Positions 12,001 through 21,608 of a stretch of DNA of 64,000 bases are shown piece after piece. A program made the position numbers and the translations under genes. The stretch is from Eudorina sp. 2006-703-Eu-15 (taxonomy: Eukaryota > Chlorophyta > Chlorophyceae > Chlamydomonadales > Volvocaceae). Within the stretch, counting starts at the first letter, position 1. Every line of letters begins with the position of its first letter. The stretch is from contig BDSI01000169.1 in the NCBI GenBank assembly GCA_003117195.1, positions 1 through 64,000 on the forward strand. Direction: 5' to 3'. The notes beneath the pieces are model-generated. The model was not told the DNA's origin, searched no databases, and saw only the letters and a program-made list of their open reading frames with translations.

Positions 12001-13397
12001 AGGGCCGCCGCCGCCGCCGTCTGCGGGGGCGCGCTCGGCGGCGCTGACGGTTCAAGCGGCGGCGGCGCTGGTGCAGGCGTCACTGGTGGAGGGGGCCGCG
12101 GACGGGGAGGCGGCTGCTGTGGCTGCCTCTGCATCTGCATCGGCCCGCAAGAAGAGCCTGTTGGAGGCCAGGTGCGGCCGTCTAGACATGGGGGCCGGGG
12201 GGTAGCGGGTAGGGGGGCGATTTGTGGCGGGGGGGTCCCGCCGGCGTGCCTCGATACACCTGATGCCGTACTGTCGTACACACACGCCACAGCGCTCCAA
12301 TTATGGGTACAGGGCGGACCTGCCTGCCCCCACCCGACCCGCGCTGACCTGCCCCGGTGCCCTGGTTGTCCTTTGGGGTTAAATTGAAAAAGAAATCAAC
12401 CCGAAGAACGAACCTGTTCTTGGGGTATTGTCCACCTTGGCTGCTCCCCCCCTCGCCACCTGGGATAATGCGATGTGTCGCAGGTGGGCCGCGAGGGAGG
12501 CGCTGAAGCTGCTGAGCCTCTCCCGACCCGCGGGTCAGTTGGGCCACCGGGGCAGCGCGCCTCCGCCGGGCCCCGCGGGTCCGGGCGCGGCCCTGGCGGC
12601 GCTGCTGCTGTCGCAGGCGGAGGTGGCTCTCGGCAAGGAGGAGGCGGCCGGGGACCTCCAACAGCAGGTGCGTGTGCGAGGCTTCGGACAGGGGTGGGTC
12701 CGACCCTCGGGTCGGGCACAAAACCTGCGCACCTCTGCCCCACTGCCGCTCTGGTTCGGGGGCCGGTGACTCTTTGCGCGGCAATCGGGTGGGTCACGGA
12801 ACTCACGGCGTGGTAGGGGGGAGGTTGACGAGGCAGGTGGCGGCTCCCGTCTCTGCGGGTTGCCGCGACCACAGCCACAGCTGTGGCTCCCATCCGCTCC
12901 CAGGGCCCCATCCTGTGGTGCTGGGTGGCACTTGCTTGCAGGGGGGGCTTGACACACGGCGCCCTACGGCCAGTGCAGCGCATGACACGGACCCGCTGTC
13001 TTAACCCCACCCCACCCGACCCCACTCCACCCCACCCCACACCGGCGCCAACCGACCCCAATCGACCTGCCGTACCTGGGGGGCGATGCCCTACTTGCCG
13101 CAGGCGGCGCGGCTATGGCCCCACCACTCGATGCAGCCGCTGGAGGTCTTCACGGAGGCGGTGGGCGAGGAGGGGGAGCCGGGGGCACGGCTTCGGCTGC
13201 GGGGCCCACCCGACACGGCGGAGGAGGACGCCGCCACCGCCTTTCCGCCGTCTATAGGTTCCGGAGCCGGCCTCCCCGCGGAGGGGCCCTCGGGCCGCAG
13301 CCGCAGGCGACTGGCGCTGGTCCGGGCGGTGCACTGCCGGCCCTGGGCGTTGGAGGCGGCGTGGGGCGGCATGGCAGCGGCGGCCAGGGCGCGGTAG
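24..13397 (+). CDS. SKI3: SKI3/TTC37-like TPR protein, C-terminal 18 exons (5' end outside window)
   Basis: Scaffold of the SKI complex, which threads RNA into the cytoplasmic exosome; in plants SKI3 acts with SKI2 and SKI8. Exons placed by homology and splice sites: 24-56, 132-443, 1668-1760, 3436-3720, 4113-4460, 4800-5059, 5339-5571, 5816-6021, 6420-6695, 7079-7358, 7638-7732, 8270-8767, 9477-9690, 10102-10318, 10745-10814, 11594-12171, 12484-12667, 13104-13397 (TAG). All junctions are GT-AG and phases join without a break, giving about 1,491 codons. TPR units recur, e.g. SYGRALELSPGRLF, CYSRALQLNPRRATAWAALG followed by a CFDSGRSYEP segment, and LDPRVAGLWGDLGLSY; the junction GNLQ/AGWKLLGDVRM resembles plant SKI3. 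Family length is roughly 1,170-1,560 residues, so most of the protein is here. Ala/Gly-rich linkers inflate several exons. Candidate poly(A) signals TGTAA lie at 13682-13686 and 13769-13773. The TPR call is firm; the SKI3 assignment is inferred from order and motifs recalled, not from a search. Confidence 0.5.
444..1667 (+). other. Long SKI3 intron with repeat sequences
   Basis: No exon is supported between the CAG/GTGGGA donor at 443/444 and the acceptor at 1667. It holds a (CAGA)n stretch near 957-990, a sequence near 828-856 that recurs inside HIR copy B, a short repeat ending in a TTAAACGCACG-type segment near 897-955, a Pu/Py array of CCCCTCCCTCGAC-type units at about 1365-1447, and one full plus one partial copy of the introner-like repeat at 1591-1650 and 1327-1358. 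Confidence 0.5.
1591..1650 (+). repeat. Introner-like intronic repeat, copy 1
   Basis: Contains CTCTGGCAGCAGCGCAG followed by a GTCTACCAATgTCCCATATA segment, then a pyrimidine tract that runs into the SKI3 acceptor at 1667. Sense to the host gene. A partial copy lies at 1327-1358. Confidence 0.5.
1761..3435 (+). other. Long SKI3 intron with G-rich stretches
   Basis: Phase-0 donor AAG/GTGGGC, acceptor ACACAG at 3435. Contains purine-rich GGA-type low complexity (about 1775-1960), a 45-bp direct repeat pair (2069-2158) and four copies of a 12-mer TGCGGTACAGTC near 2450-2490. Open frames here translate to Glu- or Pro-rich low complexity and are not believed to be coding. Confidence 0.5.
2069..2158. 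repeat. 45-bp tandem duplication
   Basis: Two adjacent identical 45-bp units, 2069-2113 and 2114-2158, each starting with GACCCGTGGGTC. They lie inside an SKI3 intron, and each contributes one copy of the dispersed GACCCNNGGGTC motif. Confidence 0.5.
5206..5238 (+). repeat. Introner-like intronic repeat, copy 2 (partial)
   Basis: TTCTGGCAGCAGCGCAGTTT followed by degenerate sequence and a long C/T tract ending at the SKI3 acceptor at 5338. Only the 5' half of the repeat is well conserved. Confidence 0.5.
6147..6327. repeat. 9-bp minisatellite (CCCTCCTCG)n, about 20 copies
   Basis: A nearly perfect array of a nonamer in the SKI3 intron between exons 5816-6021 and 6420-6695. Because the unit is a multiple of three it stays open in several frames (Ser/Pro, Arg/Ala or Glu/Gly repeats), but it is flanked by a clean donor (GTGAAG/GTGTGT) and acceptor (GTGCAG), so it is intronic. 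Confidence 0.5.
7975..8065. repeat. Degenerate GTAGCTGTAGGCCT tandem repeat
   Basis: Six or so imperfect 13-14 bp units built from GTAGCTGTAGGCCT variants, in the SKI3 intron before exon 8270-8767. The same intron also holds a CACACCCATCCCC array at about 8165-8215. Confidence 0.5.
9279..9342 (+). repeat. Introner-like intronic repeat, copy 3
   Basis: Full-length copy: GGTCGAACCG, then CTCTGGCAGCAGCGCAG, then GTCTACCAATTTCCTATA, then C-rich sequence. Sense orientation in the SKI3 intron ending at 9476. Confidence 0.5.
10619..10670 (+). repeat. Introner-like intronic repeat, copy 4
   Basis: GCAGCAGCGCAGTATGAATA followed by TGTCTACCAATTTCCTATAT and a CCCCTCCCCTGCCC tract that leads to the SKI3 acceptor at 10744. 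Sense orientation. Confidence 0.5.
11041..11523. repeat. 8/7-bp minisatellite (CCACCCCT)n with CCACCCT variants
   Basis: About 480 bp of C-rich units of eight bases mixed with seven-base variants, starting after a C-run at 11048. It lies in the intron between SKI3 exons 10745-10814 and 11594-12171. It yields spurious long Pro/His/Leu-rich and Trp/Arg/Gly-rich open frames on both strands. Confidence 0.5.
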
Positions 13398-13497
13398 GCG
13401 TACGGATGCAGTGTACCGTGCACCGACCCAGGTGTAGGCGCCGCACGGCATTCGGAATACGGTTGACCCTGGCGGCTGTTAAACGGGTTGAATGGGG

Positions 13498-14345
13498 TGT
13501 CGTTGGGTTTGAGCAGGAGTGGATGGGGAGGTGGTTGTTGGTTGGGGTGAGGAGTGCAGCAGCCGTGCTTTGGGCGCTGAAGGTCGGAGGTGTGTGTGGG
13601 GTGATACGCCTGATTAAGAGATGCCCATGCGGTTGGCGGTTGGCGGTGAGGAAGCTTTGACCGATGACCCCTAGGGTCCGCTGTAACATCCTTGATACAG
13701 TGCGCATCTCTCTCTCACCCCCGCACGGTGCCAAGTGAACATTTTTTCGGTTTCGTTTTCCATGGCTGTGTAACAAACTGATCGAGACGGATGTGGTCGC
13801 ATCTGAGGGGTCATTACAGTCGGAAGTTAAAGCCGGAACTTAAAGCCGGGCAAACCCAGCCGTCGGCTGCCGAGCTTTTGGGATGGCTGCGACGGTTCTG
13901 TTGGGACCCGCCGAGCGAAGTGAGGCAAACAGCTCCCGCTGCTCCCCTTAGGACAGCGGTTCCTTGCAGTGGGGCCTGGAGCTTGTTTACAATGGGGCGG
14001 CGCTAGGCAGTGCATGGGTTGCGGCTGCCCACACACACACCCTGGGTGGGGGCCACCGACACTGCCCAGCTGTACGAGCCTCACATGGACGAGCCTCACA
14101 TGGACGAGCCTCACACCGTTGTACGTCAAGATGACGACATCATGACAGCCTTATGGCCCACATCGTGCGAACGCAGAGTAATCGTACATACATGCCGTAA
14201 ACATCGATCGTACAACGAGCACTGCGGACCGTACATTTGGACGCGAATGGGCAGCCCGTGTTCTGTGAACCCCGCGTGCCCCCTCACATCCCCTCCCTCC
14301 ACTCTCCCCGCGCCGTACACCAGCGGCCCAACCTGCGGCTTGCAC
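13498..14345 (+). repeat. Approximately 850-bp dispersed repeat, copy 1
   Basis: Closely matches 28066-28850 in the same orientation. Shared landmarks are GTCGTTGGGTTTG, CTGTGTAACAAACTGATCG (13767-13785) and CGTACATTTGG (14229-14239). A 71-codon frame at 13791-14006 is conserved in both copies with few changes, but resembles nothing known and may simply reflect recent duplication. The copies differ by a roughly 115-bp insertion near 28,840. Confidence 0.5.
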
Positions 14346-15149
14346 TTCCCCCCCTTTTTGCCAATAAAGACAGCGACCCCCCCCCCTTCCCCACCACCTC
14401 CCTCACCGTCACCACCACCACCAGACACATACACGCGAAAGAAACACACACACGTGGGCGCAGGTGACGGCCACCTACCTTCGGCACCACCACCCGATTC
14501 TTTGCCCCAGCTCAGTACTGACGGCAGGCCCACCAGACAGTGCAGACACGTTGCCTGGACTGGCACCGCTGCCGCAGGACATCCGCAGAACCATGGGGTC
14601 TCTCAGCCGCCTCCCGCCGGTGCAAGACGTGGACTCATCCCCACTTCCGGCGACCCGAGACTGATGCTTCAACATCCCCTTGTGGAGGGACCCACTCCTA
14701 CCGCGGGACAGCGGAGGATGGCATGGAGGACAGCACAGGCGGCACGGACCCGGACTTCACGCCGGTGGAGACGCGAGACACCACGGAACCGCCAACGTGG
14801 CCCAGCCTGGAGAGGCGGCACACACGACTGGCAGCCTGCGGGAAGCTAAGCACAGTAGGGGACACAGTGCGGGTCGCGCGCGCAGCCGGCGAGGCACCCG
14901 CCGCTGGTGCTGGATGGGACGTCCGCAATCACCTGGCGCCACAGGGGGACATGACCTTAAGGCGGGTGCCGACCCTGACGGCCATCCACCGCCTACTCCC
15001 CCAAACGATGTAACCATTAACACGCGCACACACACGCGAGGATTACACGCACAGGGCCCGATCAGATATGGAACGATACACCCACAGGGATCAGGCCGAA
15101 CCAATGCATTGCTCAAACAGACGGCACACGCCAGACCAGCCCCTCACTC

Positions 15150-15217
15150 AATATCACGTCAACTATCTTAGTACGAGCAGGTACTCTGGCTCGTACTATG
15201 ATAGTTGAAGTGATATT
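15150..15217. repeat. 68-nt near-perfect inverted repeat (hairpin)
   Basis: Left arm 15150-15178 and right arm 15189-15217 are complementary at 27 of 29 positions and enclose a 10-nt loop. The arms begin and end with AATATCAC/GTGATATT. It could be a foldback remnant of a transposon or a small-RNA precursor; nothing here decides between them. Confidence 0.5.
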
Positions 15218-16112
15218 CGCAGATCCATCGGATCTGTCGTAGGTATCGAATGCAAGTCGCAAGTCACCGGTGTAGCCACAGTAATTGGCGCCAAAACGTT
15301 ATTCAAGGGACATCAATCCGCTTGCGGGTAAGAGCGCTTCAACCGCCATAGATGCCTACTTCTCCCGCTTTCAAACACGACACCCACCGCAATGCACCCA
15401 TCTGAGGTAAAGCAGTTGCACTTAGTAGCGCGACTCCGACGCATGAATTTCAATGGCCTGCCAGAGTGCCATGCACAACGCCCACACAACCAAACCTATA
15501 CGAAGTAGGTCATTGAATTATGCTCCATTCGTGATCCGGTCATCGGCATGCAATACGACATCGCGTCAAACCAGCTGACCTGACACTGACACCAGTTAAG
15601 TGACCTAGTCATCAAACTTGCGGACGTCCTCGTACATAGGTGTGTACCAACCACAAATGCGGCCCGCCAACTTTGAATGTCTTGCAAAAGTAATGATCCA
15701 GAGCCCTCCGCTACTGCATGTGCCAAGAAGATACACCGGGCCTGCGCTCATCGGCTGTTGTGTGTGCTTCCTAGGCTGCATACATGTCAAGTGAAGGAAA
15801 AACGCATTACTAGCCAGTCCTCCTCCGCTTACCCATCTTGCATCTCCCTCCGGCACGGTGTGTCCACCACTGTCCACCTGTCCCTTGACACTGCCGTGCA
15901 CATCCCAAAGCGGCGCCTACCGGGCAACCCTTTTACTCCGCATTGCAAACGAATAGGGTTGTCATCTTCATCTACAACGACGGCCATGGTCTTGAATGGA
16001 TGATGGGGGCTACGCTGTGCACAACCATGAATGCAGGGGCATCACCTCCACTCATAGCAACAGACCGAAAACCTGCCACGCATGCCTGGCGCGCCCATTA
16101 CCCACCTGCTAG

Positions 16113-19100
16113 CTAGCGCTCGGCCGGCTGTGCACCCGCCACAGTGCAACCTGGACCCCTGCACCGCAGCCAATCCAAGGCCAGCAGGTCGGCGGTCTTG
16201 AGCTGCTGGTCCACGGGGGCCGTGCACAACGCCTCCATGAACGCCTGGCCGGGCTCCGAAGTCACCAAGGACTCGCCCGCCTGCTGCACGAGCAGCCCCA
16301 GCTGGTACAGGTCTGAGGCGAAGGTGTACTTCCCGTCCACCAGCGTTGTGTCGGGCTCCCAGCCGCGCGGCTGGAAGCCATCGACTGGCCGCTGGTCCGC
16401 GCGGGCGCAGGTCTCCAAGTCGATCAGGAACCAGCGGTGGCCCGGTTGGGACCACACGATGTTGTCCAACCGCAGGTCCCGGTGAACGAAGCCCGCCTGC
16501 GGGAGTCAGGTGCACCAAGCACCGGTGAATGCAAGAATTAAGCATACCATGAGTCAACCAGGATCCTGGAGGCCTAAATATCATTCCTCTCTCGCATGTC
16601 ACCGCCACACCCGGCCACATGTGGACGCCACCCCATATATATTTCCTCGCCAAGTGTGAAGTCTTAAAACGTAAATTCACATCACACGCATGCCAGTCTT
16701 AATAACCCTTTTACTTGTCGCAACATGGTTTGTACTGGCTTGCCATTATGATCGTAAATCTTCCTTGTCAAATATCGTTCATTCGCTCGGGTTTTCAGTG
16801 CTGTTTGGGTGGTATCTTCAAGCAGGCCCCTCCGTGCTGGCACAAGCACTTACCCCGTGGATGGCGGCCAGTCCATGAAGCAGGCAGTGCACCAGGTTCC
16901 GCACATCCTCTTCCGTTTGCGGCGGTGCGTCGTCGTAGGTGAACCCAACGGGCACCAGGTCAACCTATCACCAGCAGGCACCGTTCACCGCCAGGAAGGA
17001 CACGCCCGACAAAGGAGGCGCGGCCAATGGCTCCGTGAAAAGTTATTTAGTTCGAACCAATCCAAGGAAGAGGAAGGCAGCTAACACAGATATGAGAGGC
17101 CTAGTTTGGCACCAACAAGGCCATAACGTGAAGGTGCAGGTCAGAATGACGACCCCTTCCTACACAACCCCCGTTCCCCTGCAGGCAACGCACCGTGTAA
17201 ACGCTGTCGTTGTTGGTTGGGCCGGACAGAGCGTGAACCACGCCCTGCTTCTTCGAAGTGGCTTGGTATACCGTCTTGATGTCGACGAAGTTCACGCCGG
17301 ACCACTCTTCATACTTGGGCCACGGCGACACCCGCTTGCGGATGGCCGGCTGATCGGGGCGGAACAGCCTGTTGGCATATGAGTTACGCAGCCACACGCC
17401 CGCAGCGTTGCATACGCACATGGTAACATGGGAAAAGGACATGAACAGATGGGCGTCAAGATCGCACACAAGCATTGACGCACTAAAAGCACATGGGCGT
17501 CAAGATGCTGGAAACACACTCACGACGTCGCAAGGCACCTTGCAGGCACAAGCACAACCGCCTCCACACTCTTACACTGCTCTCCGGAAACCTGCGTTGG
17601 GATGGTCAGCGTGCAGCTCCACTCCCACTGGAAGCACTGTCTTCGGGTAGCGCGAAACCTGTGCCCGCAGCAGCCGGTAGAAGTTGATGGTGGCCACCAC
17701 CGCCGCAGCGCGGCTGTTTGGGTCCATCAGGTCGTACACGCGACTTATCGGTCGTACGTCGCCCACCCGCGAGATGGCCAAGAACTGCAGCTCGCTGCCG
17801 GCGGCCGCATAGCATGGCAGGTACTCGATGCTGGGCGATTGCATTAGGGGCCACGGAGGACTTCGTGAGTAATCAATCATGAAGACGTTTGGCGGCTCTT
17901 TCCACAGGGGCACCGTAACATCGGTTCACTGAAAACAAGAAAGACGCTGCCATCTGTCTCTGCATCAACCCCTATCTGCCGATTGACGCACGACTCACTT
18001 CCCGTAATACACATGTGACCAGCGGGCAGTCTTCTTTTGGAGGTCCGCGATCGCCCCCCCCAGGTCACCAGCCGGCTTGTCCTCCCACTTCGCCAGCAGA
18101 CGTATCTTCGTGCCATCCCGCAGAACTCCGTCAGGCCGAAGGGATGAGCCGCCTGGGGACGTCAGGGTCATCAGAGAGGTCGGAACCCCCTGGTCGCGTT
18201 CCACGGTTAACCCTGAGGGCAGCGGGGCCACGGTCACGCTCTTGCTTGAACAGTGTTGGAACCCCAAGGTAGGGACGGTGAACGCCTCTTTGAGACAACT
18301 ATTGTCAGCCCAACAAGTGACTTCCACTCAGCGCATGCTGCATGCCAAGCTGGAAGACAGCAGACAGCCTTAGCATGCGTTATGCCCCTGACAGCGGGTT
18401 GCAATATGCGCATATCGTGAACCGGCATACCGTACACCATGTGTAAGGGATGCATGCCTGTGCGGTTGTCTTCCAAAAAGGTTACCGACCCCGCACACTT
18501 TCACAATTTTCCCATGCCGCGTTCCAAGGGACCATACTTAAGGTCAGATCCAGTAGCACATTGTCCAGCGTCACCAGCAGTGTAGTAACCACCGCGTTCT
18601 CGATGCACACTGTCCACATCTCGGAGCTGCCCACGAGCAGCGGCGACGTCAGACTGCAGGCAACTGCACGGGCGAGGACGCCTGAGGCCGCCTGGAAGCA
18701 ATCCTTCAATTCTGGAAACAGCGATACAAACTCCAGAGCGTCCGGGTTGATCGGGATCTTGCCCGAAGGTGGCTTCGACAGGAACGCCCTGAGGTCCCCC
18801 AAAGCTGGAGGTGCGTCCAGCTGAGGCTCAAGCAGTTGCTCGGCGAAAGACATCGACTGGTCCGTGCCTGCAGGAGAAGTGCGAGAGGTGCAGACCCTAA
18901 CAAGCAGCGGGACAGTACCGATACAGAACTTTCTGTGCGTTGGTTCTGAGAGGGGCTGCCTGTGGCGAAAGTTCCAGGGCGCAACATGCACAGGGGCCTT
19001 GCAACGTGAACGACAGCAACCCAAGGGTTGCGCGGAAACGCATTTCTATCGCTGGCTGCGCGATCTCCCATGGTGGAGGCGAATGGGTACAATGAATCAG

Positions 19101-19457
19101 GCTCCCACGAAGTTATCTGGGCCAATTTAATTGCGAGAGAAGTGGCCAGGTCCACCATGTACCACTGTATTAGTAACAGACCCCAAAACAAACAAGTGAC
19201 ACACAGCCTCTATTATTTGGGCCTGCTTACGGTGGTAACTTGGTCCCCCGCCACTTTTCTTTACATGAATCAGCCCCACTAACAGCCCACTAAGGGATAT
19301 ACGAGATGGACATTTCGCAGGTCACAAGTCGACTTTCACCATAGCGAAGAGTCACCCCTGGAACCCTGACGGACTTCGTCAGATCCTGTTGCACGTTGAC
19401 ACTTGAGGCAGCATGCGTGCACAAAAACTGCTCACCGCGCATTGCCGTGGCCATCAT
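16113..19457 (-). CDS. Crinkler-type protein: PD-(D/E)XK-like region plus kinase-like C-terminal domain
   Basis: Probable exons, transcription right to left: 19436-19457 (start ATG 19457), 18538-18867, 17999-18287, 17592-17860, about 17164-17420, 16854-16964, 16113-16496 (TAG). Phases agree at most junctions; the exon 4-5 splice is unresolved. Exon 3 holds RPDGVLRDG then LLAKWEDK, fitting the PD...(D/E)XK pattern of restriction-like nucleases, followed by HVYYG and CYAAAGSELQF. The last exons carry a kinase-like core: HRDLRLDNIVW (catalytic HRD...N), FLIDLE in place of DFG, and FASDLYQLGLL. REase-like plus kinase modules are known from Crinkler (CRN) effectors and related eukaryotic proteins. 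No signal peptide is seen. Family naming is inference from motifs; a selfish-element or conflict-system role is possible but not shown. A truncated copy lies at 23.2-25.5 kb. Confidence 0.5.
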
Positions 19458-21137
19458 CTGGGCAGGAGATCCAGGAGATACTTCGACGGAGTACTTCAGA
19501 CGCGGGTCTCTTTGTTAACTGAACGGTTGATGAACGATCGCTGCACGGTCAATGAACGTTCATTATGAGCGCTCTGTAAGAAAGTTCGGGCCCTGCAGGG
19601 CCTACCAGGCATAGGCGGCACCTGGAAAAGTGATCAAACAAAAGTTGTGTTCTAGACTTTGGCAGCACCAACTATACAGTGGTTTTGCAAAATGCACCCA
19701 CCCTGGAGTATGCTGAGCTCTACGACATTTCAGTTACAAGCGTAAAACAGCAAAAGAAGTTTATCAATATGTATAGAATTCACTCCGCAAACTGGCCAAG
19801 TCACAAACGAGCTTGTATGTGACCGGAGTATTTGTACCGTACGGGTTGCATGAAACATTTCGTTGCAAACATTCGCTATAGCTACAGTAGTACGTGTTCC
19901 GTGGTGTTTGGTCAGATCCACATGCCGCGCAAGAAAGACTTTTGATATCGGTGCACGTTACAAGGTGCTTATCCTAATATACTTAGTATAAATGATGTAC
20001 TGATTTAAACGGATCCAGAGCGGGACGACCCGGGCGAGCCTCCGCATCCGCGTCCGCGTCGCAGCAGCAGCAGTTGGGCGGCCCGCGTTGGTCCGGGGCG
20101 AACTGAGTGGTTGGATGGACCCGCCCCGGCCCCAGGCCCCGCGTCACCGCAGCAGCAGTTGGACATTGCAATGGCGCATGTCACGGCTGCTTGTTTAACA
20201 AGCACGTGTCATGTCGAGCTCGATCACCAGTACTACAATTGCAGCGACAATGCCACGGTGCGCTGGGGAAACTTTCAGCTGCTTTCGGTCCGTTGCTGCA
20301 CTAGATGCCACAGCCCCTGCAGCCACTGGCGCGGACGTAAAAAGAGCTGGTGGCTAGTGCTGGGACGCTGCATCAGGCGCTTTTGTTGAGGGCCATGGGT
20401 GGCGCTGTGCAGCTGCCGCCGCAGCCGCCCCCCTCCCAGCAGCGGCAGCCGCCGCAGCCGCAACCGCCACCGCCGGCCCCCGCGGACCGTTTCAGCAGCG
20501 ACAGTAACGGCCATCGGTTGGCATCGCGGGCCATCCGAACGGGGAACGTGGCGTGATGTATGATTGTTCGCGCTCACGGCTGGATGAAAACTTTGCAACA
20601 TAATAGGCTAGGACAGAACGCCGAGAGCTCGTCGCTTCACAGCAGCATGGAAATTAGCGAGGACGGCACAGCAGGCCTTGCGGACGCCGCAACGCCACAA
20701 GGACAGAAGCCTTTGCTCGGCGCCGCGGCGCCGCAAGGACAGCACCTGGGGGTGGCTGTCGCAAAGCGACGCCGCGGTGGTGCCGCTCCCACCTCCCACC
20801 CCACGACGGCACCGCCCCTACCCGCAATGGCGCCTCTCCCGACGCTCCCACCCGCGACAATTGGCATATGCGGGCTTCAGGCAGTTGGGCATGTGGGAGG
20901 TCAGGTGTAAAGGAGCGGGAAAGGGGAATGCTGGGATTTGCGGGTGGTTGTTGCCCTTCCGGACCTCAGCAGTGCCGTGCCGTTCCATGCAGACTGCCGC
21001 CTTCGCTGGGTTGAGCGAGTGATTCAATGCGGTCAATGCGATCAGAGTTGTCCTTGCCGGCGGGAGAGCCAAGACGGAACCCGTTGTGAGGTTGGCAGAG
21101 AGCCCATGTGGGCGTGAGCAGCTCGGCGGGAAGTCCT

Positions 21138-21608
21138 TCACGAGGTTGCTGGGTGCGTCGGTGGACTGGTGTTCCCCTGGAGGCACCCACCATATGGTGG
21201 GTGGCGGGTTCGACTCCCGCGGGCATTTGGTATACGGTTGAACGGCGGGCTTTCCTGGTAACGCACGTGACGCGCGGGGAAGCTGGGGACGCTTTTGACG
21301 CTCTCGATCACCTCAGCGCTTAATCGAGGCTGGGAAGGAATGGGTGTCACCTGCGGATGCCAACCAACGCCGTCGATGGCCCTACTTACAGTTTGGATGT
21401 GATTCCGTGTGCTGCGACTCAGGTTCTTGCGGCCGTCCTGGACGAAGTGTGAGGGGTTGCTGCCTGGCGCTGACATAGCCACTTCCTTCATCGACGCCAG
21501 CAGCAATCCGCTGTAAACAACCTCCCAGGATCCTGCCGGCAGCTGCAGCTCAAGAGGACAGTGAATAATCCCGTAATCGGCATCGACCTCTAGCGGCCCA
21601 TTCGCCAT
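21138..21608 (-). CDS. Hypothetical protein fragment, unrecognised
   Basis: An open frame starts with ATG at 21608 and reads a balanced, non-repetitive N-terminus (MANGPLEVDADYGIIHCPLE...). A good donor (ACT/GTAAGTAGGG) near 21390 and an acceptor (CATCCGCAG) a few tens of bases further on would make a short intron and keep the frame through an exon ending near 21260. No motif or family is recognised, and the part below about 21,230 crosses a palindrome and looks non-coding. It may be a relic or a chance frame; confidence is low. Confidence 0.5.
   Translation of the reverse strand: MANGPLEVDADYGIIHCPLELQLPAGSWEVVYSGLLLASMKEVAMSAPGSNPSHFVQDGRKNLSRSTRNHIQTVSRAIDGVGWHPQVTPIPSQPRLSAEVIESVKSVPSFPARHVRYQESPPFNRIPNARGSRTRHPPYGGCLQGNTSPPTHPATS
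21184..21203. repeat. 20-bp perfect palindrome beside a tRNA T-arm-like sequence
   Basis: CACCCACCAT joined to its exact complement ATGGTGGGTG. It is followed at 21204-21220 by GCGGGTTCGACTCCCGC, which reads like a tRNA T-arm with B box. No D-arm, anticodon arm or matching acceptor stem can be built, so this is not called a tRNA. Confidence 0.5.

Larger units (their letters stand above)
13398..16112. other. Intergenic region with repeats; no gene recognised
   Basis: Starts with the probable SKI3 3' UTR (TGTAA at 13682), then one copy of an approximately 850-bp dispersed repeat (13498-14345), AC-rich sequence at 14,395-14,460, and an unrecognised 14,460-15,120 stretch with open frames rich in Arg, Thr and Pro but no known motif. 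A 68-nt hairpin lies at 15150-15217. On the minus strand, 15,605-15,900 has an open frame of about 98 codons with no motif I recognise. Confidence 0.5.

Noticed and set aside
10941..12055. Long Trp/Arg/Gly/Glu-rich proteins on the minus strand
   Set aside because: They arise from the CCACCCCT minisatellite and from GC-rich shadow frames of the SKI3 exon 11594-12171.
21150..21228. tRNA gene suggested by GGGTTCGACTCCC
   Set aside because: The T-arm is good, but the upstream palindrome has an even-sized centre, leaving no 7-nt anticodon loop, and neither a D-arm nor an acceptor stem matching GGGCATT can be formed.
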